Below, in pieces: positions 1 to 8,796 of a DNA stretch of 10,000 nucleotides. Below the pieces are notes generated by a model. That model was not told the origin of the DNA, ran no database searches, and worked only from the letters and a program-made list of their open reading frames with translations. How positions within the stretch are numbered: the stretch's first letter is position 1; each line of letters begins with the position of its first letter. Origin of the DNA: Magnetospirillum sp. (GTDB taxonomy: Bacteria; Pseudomonadota; Alphaproteobacteria; Rhodospirillales; Magnetospirillaceae); contig JAIWOG010000118.1 in NCBI GenBank assembly GCA_020217035.1, positions 1 to 10,000 of the forward strand, read 5' to 3'. Both the position numbers and the translations under genes were made by a program.

Positions 1-88
1 CGCAGAAAAACCATCGCCCACGATCAAGGATGCGTTCAATCGTGGATATTTCTTCTGCGCGACCGTAGAATCCCCAGTCTTTTCGCAT
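1..88 (-). CDS. Partial N-terminus of a probable AAA/archaeal-type ATPase (runs off the left edge)
   Basis: Reading the minus strand from an ATG at 88 gives 29 codons with no stop before the window edge. The peptide begins MRKDWGFYGRAEEISTIERI and continues LDRGRWFFC. The pattern 'FYGRxxExxxIxxIL...RWFF' resembles the segment just before the Walker A loop in archaeal-type ATPases and related AAA NTPases, where the FxGR box starts the domain and an aromatic run leads to the P-loop. The P-loop itself would lie outside the window, so the family call is an inference from a short stretch. Only about half of the codons end in G or C, clearly fewer than in the neighbouring genes, which suggests a different origin. 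No strong Shine-Dalgarno sequence precedes the ATG; the leader is AT-rich. The gene lies downstream of ccr on the same strand but beyond a hairpin, so it probably has its own promoter. Confidence 0.55.
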   Translation of the reverse strand, partial: MRKDWGFYGRAEEISTIERILDRGRWFFC

Positions 89-137
89 ACTTAAAAAGAC
101 CAATCCATTAACGTAAAAATTTTTATACTAGGCAATC
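89..137 (-). promoter_or_regulatory. AT-rich leader of the left-edge gene, with a 12-bp AT palindrome
   Basis: This stretch is much richer in A and T than the rest of the window. It contains the perfect palindrome TAAAAATTTTTA (114-125), and on the minus strand a TATAAAA box at 127-121 that could serve as a -10 element for the partial ATPase gene. I see no convincing -35 box at the right distance. The promoter role is inferred from composition and position only. Confidence 0.3.
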
Positions 138-165
138 CTGCCGACAGGAAGACTCCTGTCGGCAG
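138..165 (-). terminator. Hairpin downstream of ccr, probable terminator
   Basis: A perfect 12-bp inverted repeat (138-149 against 154-165, arms CTGCCGACAGGA and TCCTGTCGGCAG) with a 4-base loop lies 17 bases beyond the ccr stop on the minus strand. No T-run follows directly on either strand, so it is not a textbook intrinsic terminator. It may instead stabilise the 3' end or act as a weak terminator. Its position between ccr and a compositionally different gene favours an end-of-transcript role. Confidence 0.6.
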
Positions 166-182
166 AAGTGGTCAACCGTCGA

Positions 183-1451
183 TCAGTCGCCCTCGATCAC
201 GTCTTCGATGGTGTAGCGGCCGGGCTTCTTGGCCTGGACCAGCACCGCCATGTTGCCGGGCTTGTGCTGGTTCCTGAGCATCTGCATGTGGGCGTGCGGG
301 ATGTCTTCCCACGAATAGCATTCCGACATGCAGGGGTCGATGCGGCGTTCGATCACCAGCTGGTTGGCCTGGCTGGCCTGCAGCAGGTTGGCGAAGTGGC
401 TGCCCTGGATGCGCTTTTGGCGCATCCACACGAAGCGGGCGTCGAACGTCAGGTTGAAGCCGGTGGTGCCGGCGCAGAACACCACCATGCCGCCGCGCTT
501 GACCACGTTGCACGACACCGGGAAGGTGGCTTCGCCGGGATGTTCGAACACGAAGTCGACGTCGTTGCCCTTGCCGGTGATGTCCCAGATGGCCTTACCG
601 AACTCGCGCACGGTGGCCATGTACTTCTTGAATTCTTCCTGGTCGCCGTCCACGTCGGGCAACTGGCCCCAGCACTTGAAGTCCTTGCGGTTCAAGACGC
701 CCTTGGCGCCCAGCCCCATGACGAATTCGCGCTTATCTTCTTCCGAGATGACGCCGATGGCGTGGGCGCCGGCGACGGCGATCAGCTGGATGGCCATGGA
801 GCCCAGGCCGCCGGCGGCACCCCAGACCAGAACATTGTGGCCGGGACGCAGGATGTGCGGACGATGGCCGAACAGCATGCGGTAGGCGGTGGCCAGCGTC
901 AGGGTGTAGCAGGCCGATTCTTCCCAGGTCAGGTGCTTGGGACGATGCATCACCTGCTGCGCCTGGACCCGGCAGAACTGGGCGAAGGAACCATCGGGGG
1001 TCTCGTAGCCCCAGATGCGCTGGGTGGTGGAATACATCGGGTCGCCGCCGTTGCATTCCTCGTCGTCGCCGTCGGTCTGGTTGCAGTGGACCACCACTTC
1101 GTCGCCGACCTTCCAGCGCTTCACCTTCGAGCCCACCGCCCAGACGATGCCCGAGGCGTCGGAACCGGCGATGTGGTAGGGCGCCTTGTGGTAGTCGAAG
1201 GGCGAGATGGGCTTGCCCAAAGCAGCCCAGACGCCGTTGTAGTTGACGCCGGCGGCCATCACCATGATCAGCACTTCATGGGGATCGATGTCGGGGGTGT
1301 CGACCACTTCCACCAGCATGGCGGTGTCGGGGTTGCCGTGGCGTTCCTTGCGGATGGCCCAGGCGTACATCTGCTTCGGCACGTGACCCAGAGGCGGGAT
1401 CTCGCCGATCTCGTAAAGGTCCTTCTTCACTTGGGCCTGAACTTCGCTCAT
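183..1451 (-). CDS. ccr: Crotonyl-CoA carboxylase/reductase
   Basis: The 422-residue protein matches the NADPH-dependent crotonyl-CoA carboxylase/reductase, which reduces and carboxylates crotonyl-CoA to (2S)-ethylmalonyl-CoA, the committing step of the cytoplasmic ethylmalonyl-CoA pathway. It is a zinc-free medium-chain dehydrogenase/reductase: a GroES-like N-terminal half (about 28-190) with GVNYNGVWAALGKP (68-81), and a Rossmann half with the nucleotide loop GAAGGLGSMA (211-220). The Cys/Asp-rich stretch HCNQTDGDDEECNGGDP (122-138) and the GSHFAN box (350-355) fit this family rather than ordinary quinone reductases. Asn70 and His352 probably correspond to the CO2-pocket Asn and His known from Kitasatospora Ccr; I placed them by rough position, not alignment. 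The frame is open a further 33 codons upstream, but the ATG at 1451 has AGGGAG eight bases before it and begins the conserved sequence. The length is normal. It is transcribed divergently from ecm, the enzyme two steps later. Confidence 0.95.
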   Translation of the reverse strand: MSEVQAQVKKDLYEIGEIPPLGHVPKQMYAWAIRKERHGNPDTAMLVEVVDTPDIDPHEVLIMVMAAGVNYNGVWAALGKPISPFDYHKAPYHIAGSDASGIVWAVGSKVKRWKVGDEVVVHCNQTDGDDEECNGGDPMYSTTQRIWGYETPDGSFAQFCRVQAQQVMHRPKHLTWEESACYTLTLATAYRMLFGHRPHILRPGHNVLVWGAAGGLGSMAIQLIAVAGAHAIGVISEEDKREFVMGLGAKGVLNRKDFKCWGQLPDVDGDQEEFKKYMATVREFGKAIWDITGKGNDVDFVFEHPGEATFPVSCNVVKRGGMVVFCAGTTGFNLTFDARFVWMRQKRIQGSHFANLLQASQANQLVIERRIDPCMSECYSWEDIPHAHMQMLRNQHKPGNMAVLVQAKKPGRYTIEDVIEGD

Positions 1452-1668
1452 CCCACTCACTCCCTGCATGGCAAGCTGGCTGTGTCTCGTTTCCACCGTC
1501 CCCGGGGGCCGGCGGTGCTTCGTTGTAGCGTTTTGCAGCTTTCTTCGCAATGCACAAAATGATAGTTTGTTTCGTGAAGGGCCGAAGCCAGGTAATTTTA
1601 GGTCGCCGTTCCAATCCTGGCCAAGGCGTTATATCGTTGAATCTGCGCCATTCAGGAAGGTTGCCATT
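1452..1668. promoter_or_regulatory. Divergent ccr/ecm control region
   Basis: These 217 bases separate the two divergent start codons and must hold both promoters unless one starts inside a gene. The region is more AT-rich between about 1530 and 1640 than the genes beside it. Strong ribosome sites are visible at both ends: AGGGAG on the minus strand (1460-1465) for ccr and AGGAAGG (1654-1660) for ecm. I cannot assign -35/-10 boxes with confidence. Sharing one intergenic region suggests common control of the two pathway genes. Confidence 0.6.
1532..1551. promoter_or_regulatory. Candidate short-chain acyl-CoA regulator (ScfR/PccR-type) site
   Basis: The stretch TTTGCAGC-TTTC-TTCGCAAT is a degenerate tandem of two 8-mers separated by 4 bases. 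As I recall it, Rhodobacter sphaeroides PccR, a short-chain fatty acyl-CoA regulator, recognises TTTGCAAA-N4-TTTGCAAA; each half here matches 6 of 8 positions with the same spacing. It lies centrally between ccr and ecm, where a single regulator could act on both promoters. The match is imperfect and no regulator gene is in the window, so this is a hypothesis. Confidence 0.3.
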
Positions 1669-3648
1669 ATGACGGACAAGACCCCCGCCCGTGAAAAGCC
1701 CTGGCTGTTCCGCACCTATTCGGGCCACAGCTCGGCGGCGGAATCCAACAAGCTGTTCCGCACCAACCTGGGCAAGGGCCAGACCGGCCTTTCGGTGGCA
1801 TTCGACCTTCCCACTCAGACCGGCTACGATTCCGACCATGTTCTGGCCCGCGGCGAAGTGGGCAAGGTGGGCGTGCCCATCTGCCATATCGGCGACATGA
1901 TGACACTTTTCCAGGACATTCCCCTGGAAAAAATGAACACGTCCATGACCATCAACGCCCCGGCCGCCTGGCTGCTGTCGCTGTACATCGCCACCGCCGA
2001 GAAGCAGGGTGCTTCGCGCTCGGCCCTGAACGGCACCACCCAGAACGACATCATCAAGGAATATCTGTCGCGCGGCACCTACATCTTCGGGCCGCAGCAA
2101 TCCCTGAAGCTGACCAGCGACGTCATCGCGTTTACCTACCGCGAGGTTCCCAAGTGGAACCCGATGAACGTCTGCTCGTACCACCTGCAGGAAGCGGGTG
2201 CGACGCCCGAGCAGGAACTGGCCTACGCGCTCGCCACCGCCATCGCCGTGCTGGACACCGTTCGCCCCATGGTGCCGGCGGAAGATTTCCCGGTGGTGGT
2301 CAGCCGCATCTCGTTCTTCGTCAACGCCGGCATCCGCTTCGTCACCGAATTGTGCAAGATGCGGTCCTTCACCTATCTGTGGGACGAAATCTGCCGTGTC
2401 CGCTATGGCGTCATGGATGAAAAAGCGCGGCGTTTCCGCTATGGCGTGCAGGTCAATTCCTTGGGCTTGACCGAACCGCAACCGGAAAACAACGTCTATC
2501 GCATCTTGCTGGAAATGCTGGCGGTGGTGCTGTCCAAGGACGCCCGCGCCCGCGCCGTCCAGTTGCCGGCGTGGAACGAGGCTTTGGGGCTGCCGCGCGA
2601 ATGGGACCAGCAATGGTCGCTGCGCTTGCAGCAGATCGTCGCCTATGAAACCGACCTGCTGGAATTCGGCGACATCTTCAACGGTTCCACCGAAATCCAA
2701 CGCAAGGTGGACGAGCTGATGGCCGGGGCGCGCGAGGAGTTGAAGCGCATCGACGACATGGGCGGCGCCGTCGCCGCGGTGGAATCCAGCTACATGAAGC
2801 AGAAGCTGGTGGAATCCAACGCGCGTCGCATCGGCCTCATCGAATCGGGCGAACAGATCGTCGTCGGCGTCAACAAGTGGACCGAGACCGAGCCCAGCCC
2901 GCTGACCACCGGTGACGGATCGATCCTGACCGTCGACCCGAAGGTGGAAGCCGAGCAGATCGAACGCCTCAAGGCGTTCAAGGCCGGCCGTGACCAAGCC
3001 GCCGTGGACAAGGCCATCGCCGAACTGCGCTCGGCGGCCCAAGAAGGCCGCAACGTCATGGAACCCAGCATCGCCGCCGCCCATGCCGGAATCACCACTG
3101 GCGAATGGGCGCAGACCCTGCGCGAGGTGTTCGGCGAATACCGGGCGCCCACCGGCGTCGCCCGCGCCTCGGCGTCCACCAAGGGCGAGAAGATCGTCGA
3201 CGTTCGCGCCAAGGTCGACGCGGTGTCGGCCCGCTTGGGCCGCCGCATCAAGATGCTGGTGGGCAAGCCCGGTCTGGACGGCCATTCCAACGGCGCCGAG
3301 CAGATCGCGGTGCGCGCCCGCGATGCCGGCATGGAAGTGGTCTACGAAGGCATCCGCCTGACACCGGCCCAGATCGTCAACGCGGCGCTTGAGGAAGGCG
3401 TGCACGTGGTCGGCCTTTCCATCCTGTCGGGCAGCCACATCCCGCTGGTCACCGAGGTGCTGGAACGCATGCGGGCCGCCGGTATCGGCGACATCCCGGT
3501 GGTGGCCGGCGGCATCATCCCGCCCGAGGACGAAAAGACCCTGCTGGCCGCCGGCTGTGCCCGCATCTACACCCCCAAGGATTACGACATCACCCAGATC
3601 ATGGGCGACATCGTCGACCTGGTGGACCACACCGCCCAGGCGGCGTGA
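1669..3648 (+). CDS. ecm: Ethylmalonyl-CoA mutase (B12-dependent)
   Basis: This 659-residue protein belongs to the methylmalonyl-CoA mutase superfamily and fits the ethylmalonyl-CoA mutase branch (also called MeaA), which converts ethylmalonyl-CoA to methylsuccinyl-CoA with adenosylcobalamin. The substrate barrel starts with RTYSGHSSAAESNKLF (15-30) and VAFDLPTQTGYDSDH (43-57), followed by GEVGKVGVPICHIGDM (62-77). The C-terminal B12 domain (about 525-655) has all three hallmark motifs: DGHSNG (537-542) with the cobalt ligand His539, SIL (584-586) and the GG pair at 614-615. Both domains lie on one chain, and the length is below that of typical methylmalonyl-CoA mutases (above 700), as expected for Ecm. 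The frame is open further upstream, but the ATG at 1669 has AGGAAGG eight bases before it. Divergence from ccr, which makes its precursor substrate, strongly supports Ecm over methylmalonyl-CoA or isobutyryl-CoA mutase. A terminator follows, so it is probably monocistronic. Confidence 0.95.
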   Translation: MTDKTPAREKPWLFRTYSGHSSAAESNKLFRTNLGKGQTGLSVAFDLPTQTGYDSDHVLARGEVGKVGVPICHIGDMMTLFQDIPLEKMNTSMTINAPAAWLLSLYIATAEKQGASRSALNGTTQNDIIKEYLSRGTYIFGPQQSLKLTSDVIAFTYREVPKWNPMNVCSYHLQEAGATPEQELAYALATAIAVLDTVRPMVPAEDFPVVVSRISFFVNAGIRFVTELCKMRSFTYLWDEICRVRYGVMDEKARRFRYGVQVNSLGLTEPQPENNVYRILLEMLAVVLSKDARARAVQLPAWNEALGLPREWDQQWSLRLQQIVAYETDLLEFGDIFNGSTEIQRKVDELMAGAREELKRIDDMGGAVAAVESSYMKQKLVESNARRIGLIESGEQIVVGVNKWTETEPSPLTTGDGSILTVDPKVEAEQIERLKAFKAGRDQAAVDKAIAELRSAAQEGRNVMEPSIAAAHAGITTGEWAQTLREVFGEYRAPTGVARASASTKGEKIVDVRAKVDAVSARLGRRIKMLVGKPGLDGHSNGAEQIAVRARDAGMEVVYEGIRLTPAQIVNAALEEGVHVVGLSILSGSHIPLVTEVLERMRAAGIGDIPVVAGGIIPPEDEKTLLAAGCARIYTPKDYDITQIMGDIVDLVDHTAQAA

Positions 3649-3670
3649 TCGCGCAGCAAGGCGTCATCCA

Positions 3671-3702
3671 GGCCCGGCCAGTTCTCTGGCCGGGCCTTTT
3701 TA
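3671..3702 (+). terminator. Intrinsic terminator of ecm
   Basis: A perfect 10-bp GC-rich stem (GGCCCGGCCA, 3671-3680, against TGGCCGGGCC, 3687-3696) with a 6-base loop is followed directly by five Ts. It lies 22 bases after the ecm stop. This is a canonical rho-independent terminator and separates ecm from katG. Confidence 0.92.
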
Positions 3703-5981
<2,279 letters not shown>

Positions 5982-5982
<1 letters not shown>

Positions 5983-6129
5983 TACCATATCCCGGTGATC
6001 GGTCCCGATCACCGGCGCCCTCACGCGGCAGGCGTGTTTCTCCGAAACACTGGCCTTCCGCGGCATAAGCCGCGCGGCCCCTTGGGCCTAGCCAAATCCC
6101 GATGAGTCATACCCACCGGGATTTGGTAT
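5982..6129. repeat. 148-bp hairpin-rich element with 16-bp terminal inverted repeats (MITE-like)
   Basis: The left end ATACCATATCCCGGTG (5982-5997) and the right end CACCGGGATTTGGTAT (6114-6129) are inverted repeats matching at 15 of 16 positions. A third copy of the core, CCAAATCCCG (6092-6101), pairs perfectly with CGGGATTTGG (6117-6126). Between them lie several more hairpins: 5992-6001 with 6006-6015 (10 bp, perfect), 6034-6040 with 6044-6050 (7 bp), 6060-6064 with 6069-6073, and 6076-6080 with 6084-6088. The TA dinucleotides at 5983-5984 and 6127-6128 could be a TA target duplication, as left by IS630/mariner-type elements, but they also fall within the repeat arms. No coding frame is evident. 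Whether it is dispersed in the genome cannot be told from one copy. It overlaps the last base of the katG stop codon. Confidence 0.5.
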
Positions 6130-6146
6130 AAGCGTCTGAAAGCAAT

Positions 6147-6182
6147 CCGGGCCGCGTCAGCGATGACGCGGCCCGGTTCGTT
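6147..6182. terminator. Hairpin terminator between convergent katG and minus-strand genes
   Basis: A perfect 12-bp stem (CCGGGCCGCGTC, 6147-6158, against GACGCGGCCCGG, 6165-6176) with a 6-base loop lies just beyond the stop of the membrane-protein gene on the minus strand and downstream of katG on the plus strand. Short T-rich tails follow on the plus side (TTCGTTT) and the minus side (ATTGCTTTC), neither an ideal U-run. Its place between converging genes fits a bidirectional terminator. Confidence 0.75.
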
Positions 6183-6980
6183 TCAGCGCTTCTTCTTTTG
6201 CAGCCGTTCGGTGCGCCGTGGCTTGGCCGGCTCGGGCGGTTCCGCCGGTGGGGCGGCAGGGTCTTCGACGATGCCGCGCCCCAGGCGCGGCGCCTCGACC
6301 CGCAAGCGTTTCCACACCTTGGCATAGAAGGCCGACATCACCGTGATCGTGGCGAAGGTCAACACCGCCTGCATGATGGAATCGGCCACGTCCATGCCCG
6401 TTCCCGTCGGCATTTGCGTCATCAGGTTGCGCCAAGCCTCGCCGATGACCACGAAGGGCAGGCCCGACAGCACATAGCCCAACCCCACCGCCAAGCCGCC
6501 GGCCAAGGTCATTTCCTGCAAGCTGGCGCCACCCTCGCCGCGCTGGTAAAGCGCGATGTGAGGCAGGATCAGCAACATGGGGCCGATCAGCAATTGAAAC
6601 GCCTCGCGCACGGCGATGCCGATCACCACGCCGTTTTCCATGCCGGCCAGGGTGGGACCCAGCAACAGGGTGGGGAAGCTTTCGAAACCCATCATCAGTT
6701 GATAAGCCAAGGCCCACAACAGATGGCGGGGGCCGAGTTTCCACCCCGGCGCCTGGTCCAGGGCGACGAAACGTTGCCAGGTGACGGCGAAGCAACCCGC
6801 CACCAAGGCGTTAAGCGCGAACAGAACCAGGGGATGGATAGCCGCCCCCAGCTTGCCGGCAATGTTGGCGGCCACCGCCAACACGAACCAAGGCGCCAGG
6901 CTGCGCAGCCAAAGAGTGGGGCGATCCAACGGCAGTTGGAACGAATCGGCCAGTTCGGTGGAATAACGGGTCAGGCTCAT
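6183..6980 (-). CDS. Six-helix inner-membrane protein of unknown function
   Basis: This 265-residue protein has about six hydrophobic segments, at roughly 25-42, 48-67, 87-110, 118-145, 157-180 and 201-222. A cytosolic-looking tail (about 225-265) follows, rich in Pro and Ala, then in Lys and Arg (PAAPPAEPPEPAKP, ending QKKKR). The segment TWQRFVALDQ (67-76), directly after the second helix, resembles a WxRFVxL box I associate with uncharacterised alphaproteobacterial membrane proteins; that is a memory-based impression, not an identification. No enzyme or transporter motif is visible. The ATG at 6980 has AGGA seven bases upstream. It follows the diguanylate cyclase gene on the same strand after a 36-base gap, so the two are probably cotranscribed, which leaves open a role connected to that signalling protein. 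It ends just before a convergent terminator. Confidence 0.85.
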   Translation of the reverse strand: MSLTRYSTELADSFQLPLDRPTLWLRSLAPWFVLAVAANIAGKLGAAIHPLVLFALNALVAGCFAVTWQRFVALDQAPGWKLGPRHLLWALAYQLMMGFESFPTLLLGPTLAGMENGVVIGIAVREAFQLLIGPMLLILPHIALYQRGEGGASLQEMTLAGGLAVGLGYVLSGLPFVVIGEAWRNLMTQMPTGTGMDVADSIMQAVLTFATITVMSAFYAKVWKRLRVEAPRLGRGIVEDPAAPPAEPPEPAKPRRTERLQKKKR

Positions 6981-7016
6981 GGGGCAATCCTGGTTGAAAA
7001 CCGCGCCACCATAGCG

Positions 7017-8726
7017 TCAAGCCTTGGCCGTGACCAGAGCCCCCCCGGGCTCGGAGGCAAAGGCATAGCCTCCCCGCCCCTGTCGCTTGGCCTGATACAT
7101 GGCGCCGTCGGCGGCCTGCAACAGGATGGTCGGCGTCTCGCCGTCCCGCGGGCACAAGGCGATACCGACGCTGACCCCGACCTTGGCGACCATCCCATCC
7201 ACGTCCACAGGCTGCGACAATGCCGCCACCAACTTGGCGGCGATGCGGGCCGCGTCGTCCCGTTGGCTCAGCCCATTGATCAGGACGGCGAATTCGTCGC
7301 CCCCCAGCCGCGCCACCACGTCGTCGCCGCGCACCGCCGCCTCGATACGCTTGGCCACCGCCTTCAGCACCTTGTCGCCGACGGCATGGCCCAATTCGTC
7401 GTTGACCGGCTTGAAACCGTCCAGGTCCAGATACAGCAAGGCGGCCAGGGACGAGCATTCCGTCGAAACACGCACCATGTCGGCCAGCCGCGCCTCGAAT
7501 ATGTCGCGGTTCAGCAGCCCGGTCAGCGGGTCGTGCTCGGCCCGCCAGCGCACCCGCGCCTCGCGCCGCTTGCGGTCGGTGATGTCCTGGAAGGTCGCCA
7601 CATAGCCGTGAATGCCGCCATCGGCCCGCCGCAACATGGTGATGGACAGGGATTCGGGATAAATCTCACCGCTTTTGGTGCGGTTCCACACTTCGCCGTG
7701 CCATTCCCCGCTTTGGCGCAGTTCCGCCCACAGGGCACGATAGAAAGCTTCGTCATGCTTGTCCGAAGACAGCAGGGCGGGGTTACGCCCCACCACCTCT
7801 TCCAAGGTGTAGCCGGTGATGCGGGTGAAGGACGGGTTGACCATCAAAATCCGGTTGTCCTGGTCGGTCAGCATCACCGCCTCGGAAATGTGATCGAACA
7901 CCGTCTTGGCCTGGGCCAGCACCCGGTCGTGGGCGGACTGGGCTTGTTCGCGCTGGATCAATGCCTGGCGGAACACCGCCATGGCCCGCGTCAGCTCGCC
8001 GATTTCATCGACGCGATCGGTTTGCGGAACCGCCACGTCGTGACCCTGGGCCAACAGACGCATGGAACGGGTGACGTCGCCCAGAGGACCGGTGATGGAG
8101 CGCCCCAGCAGCCACGCCATCCCCAGGCAAAGCAGCAACGCCGCCGCCACCAGAACCGCCCAGCCCCAGGCCGCGTGACGCCACGCCGCCTGCATGTCAT
8201 CCAGGTAAAGGCCGGACCCCACCATCCACCCCCAAGGGGCGAAACGTTCCACATAGGACACCTTGTCCGCCATCCGGCCGGTCTTGGGGTCAAGCCAACG
8301 ATAGGTGACCAGGGCCTTGCCATCGGCGGCGGTCAGCGCCACGAAGTCTTGGAACAAGGCGCGGCCATCGGGATCGACGAAATTCGCCAAGTCGCGGTCC
8401 ATCCATTCCGACATGGGGTGCCAGACCATGCGCGGCGACAGGTCGTTGATCCACAGATAGTCGCCCTGACGGCGCGACATGGCGGCGACGGCGGAAACGG
8501 CAAGGGCCTTGGCCTCGTCACGGGCCAGCGCTCCGGCCTGGACCATGCCTTCCAAGCGCTCCATGTAGCCCAAGGCGCCTTGGACCAGGATGCGGGACTG
8601 ACTATGACGTTCGGCCAGAAGATGCTCGTGCAGTTCCGCCAGGCCACTGGCCAGGACGAAACCCGCCAAGGCCAGCATCACCAGCACCAGACCATAAAGG
8701 CGCGTGCGGATTGAAAGCCGTCCCAT
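7017..8726 (-). CDS. Membrane diguanylate cyclase with Cache, HAMP, PAS and GGDEF domains
   Basis: The 569-residue protein should make c-di-GMP from two GTP in response to an outside signal. A first membrane helix (8-29) is followed by a periplasmic region (about 35-183) with the look of a single-Cache domain (DYLWINDLSPRMVWHP, 89-104; APWGWMVGSGLYLDDM, 163-178), a type that binds small ligands such as organic acids. Then come a second helix (187-208), a HAMP linker (209-260), a PAS domain (about 272-385, NPSFTRITGYTLEEVVGRNP) and a GGDEF domain (about 395-560). The active-site loop is an intact GGDEF (475-479), the metal-binding Asp434 is in LYLDLDGF, and the inhibitory RxxD I-site (Arg466-Asp469) lies five residues before GGDEF, so an active, feedback-inhibited cyclase is expected. 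There is no EAL domain. GGGAGG six bases upstream supports the ATG at 8726. It lies between a response-regulator gene (70-base gap) and a membrane-protein gene (36-base gap) and may share their transcript. Confidence 0.93.
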   Translation of the reverse strand: MGRLSIRTRLYGLVLVMLALAGFVLASGLAELHEHLLAERHSQSRILVQGALGYMERLEGMVQAGALARDEAKALAVSAVAAMSRRQGDYLWINDLSPRMVWHPMSEWMDRDLANFVDPDGRALFQDFVALTAADGKALVTYRWLDPKTGRMADKVSYVERFAPWGWMVGSGLYLDDMQAAWRHAAWGWAVLVAAALLLCLGMAWLLGRSITGPLGDVTRSMRLLAQGHDVAVPQTDRVDEIGELTRAMAVFRQALIQREQAQSAHDRVLAQAKTVFDHISEAVMLTDQDNRILMVNPSFTRITGYTLEEVVGRNPALLSSDKHDEAFYRALWAELRQSGEWHGEVWNRTKSGEIYPESLSITMLRRADGGIHGYVATFQDITDRKRREARVRWRAEHDPLTGLLNRDIFEARLADMVRVSTECSSLAALLYLDLDGFKPVNDELGHAVGDKVLKAVAKRIEAAVRGDDVVARLGGDEFAVLINGLSQRDDAARIAAKLVAALSQPVDVDGMVAKVGVSVGIALCPRDGETPTILLQAADGAMYQAKRQGRGGYAFASEPGGALVTAKA

Positions 8727-8796
8727 TGCCGCCCTCCCTTTGGGTGGGAGTGATTCGGATATCAGTGTGCCTGCTTAGGCCATATGTCGAAAAGGG

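Noticed and set aside
1..59. Long imperfect hairpin (CGCAGAA 1-7 with TTCTGCG 53-59; CCACGAT 18-24 with ATCGTGG 39-45)
   Set aside because: It falls inside a plausible coding start with a recognisable protein pattern and has several unpaired stretches, so I treat it as incidental to the coding sequence, though it could be real structure.
1..111. Plus-strand open frame ending at a TAA at 109-111, as a possible gene 3' end
   Set aside because: Its 36 residues show no family resemblance, whereas the minus-strand reading has a start codon and an ATPase-like pattern.
1452..1550. Longer ccr start at 1550 (33 extra residues)
   Set aside because: The extension is basic and unconserved in look, while AGGGAG is ideally placed before the ATG at 1451.
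1276..3630. A long open minus-strand frame of 784 codons opposite ecm
   Set aside because: It lies wholly antisense to a clearly conserved enzyme, is rich in His, Asp, Gly and Arg with no domain motifs, and is what high GC third positions produce on the opposite strand.
6198..8714. An 838-codon plus-strand open frame across two minus-strand genes
   Set aside because: It covers both a membrane-protein gene and a GGDEF gene in antisense, is His/Gln/Gly-rich, and has no ribosome site or domain signature.
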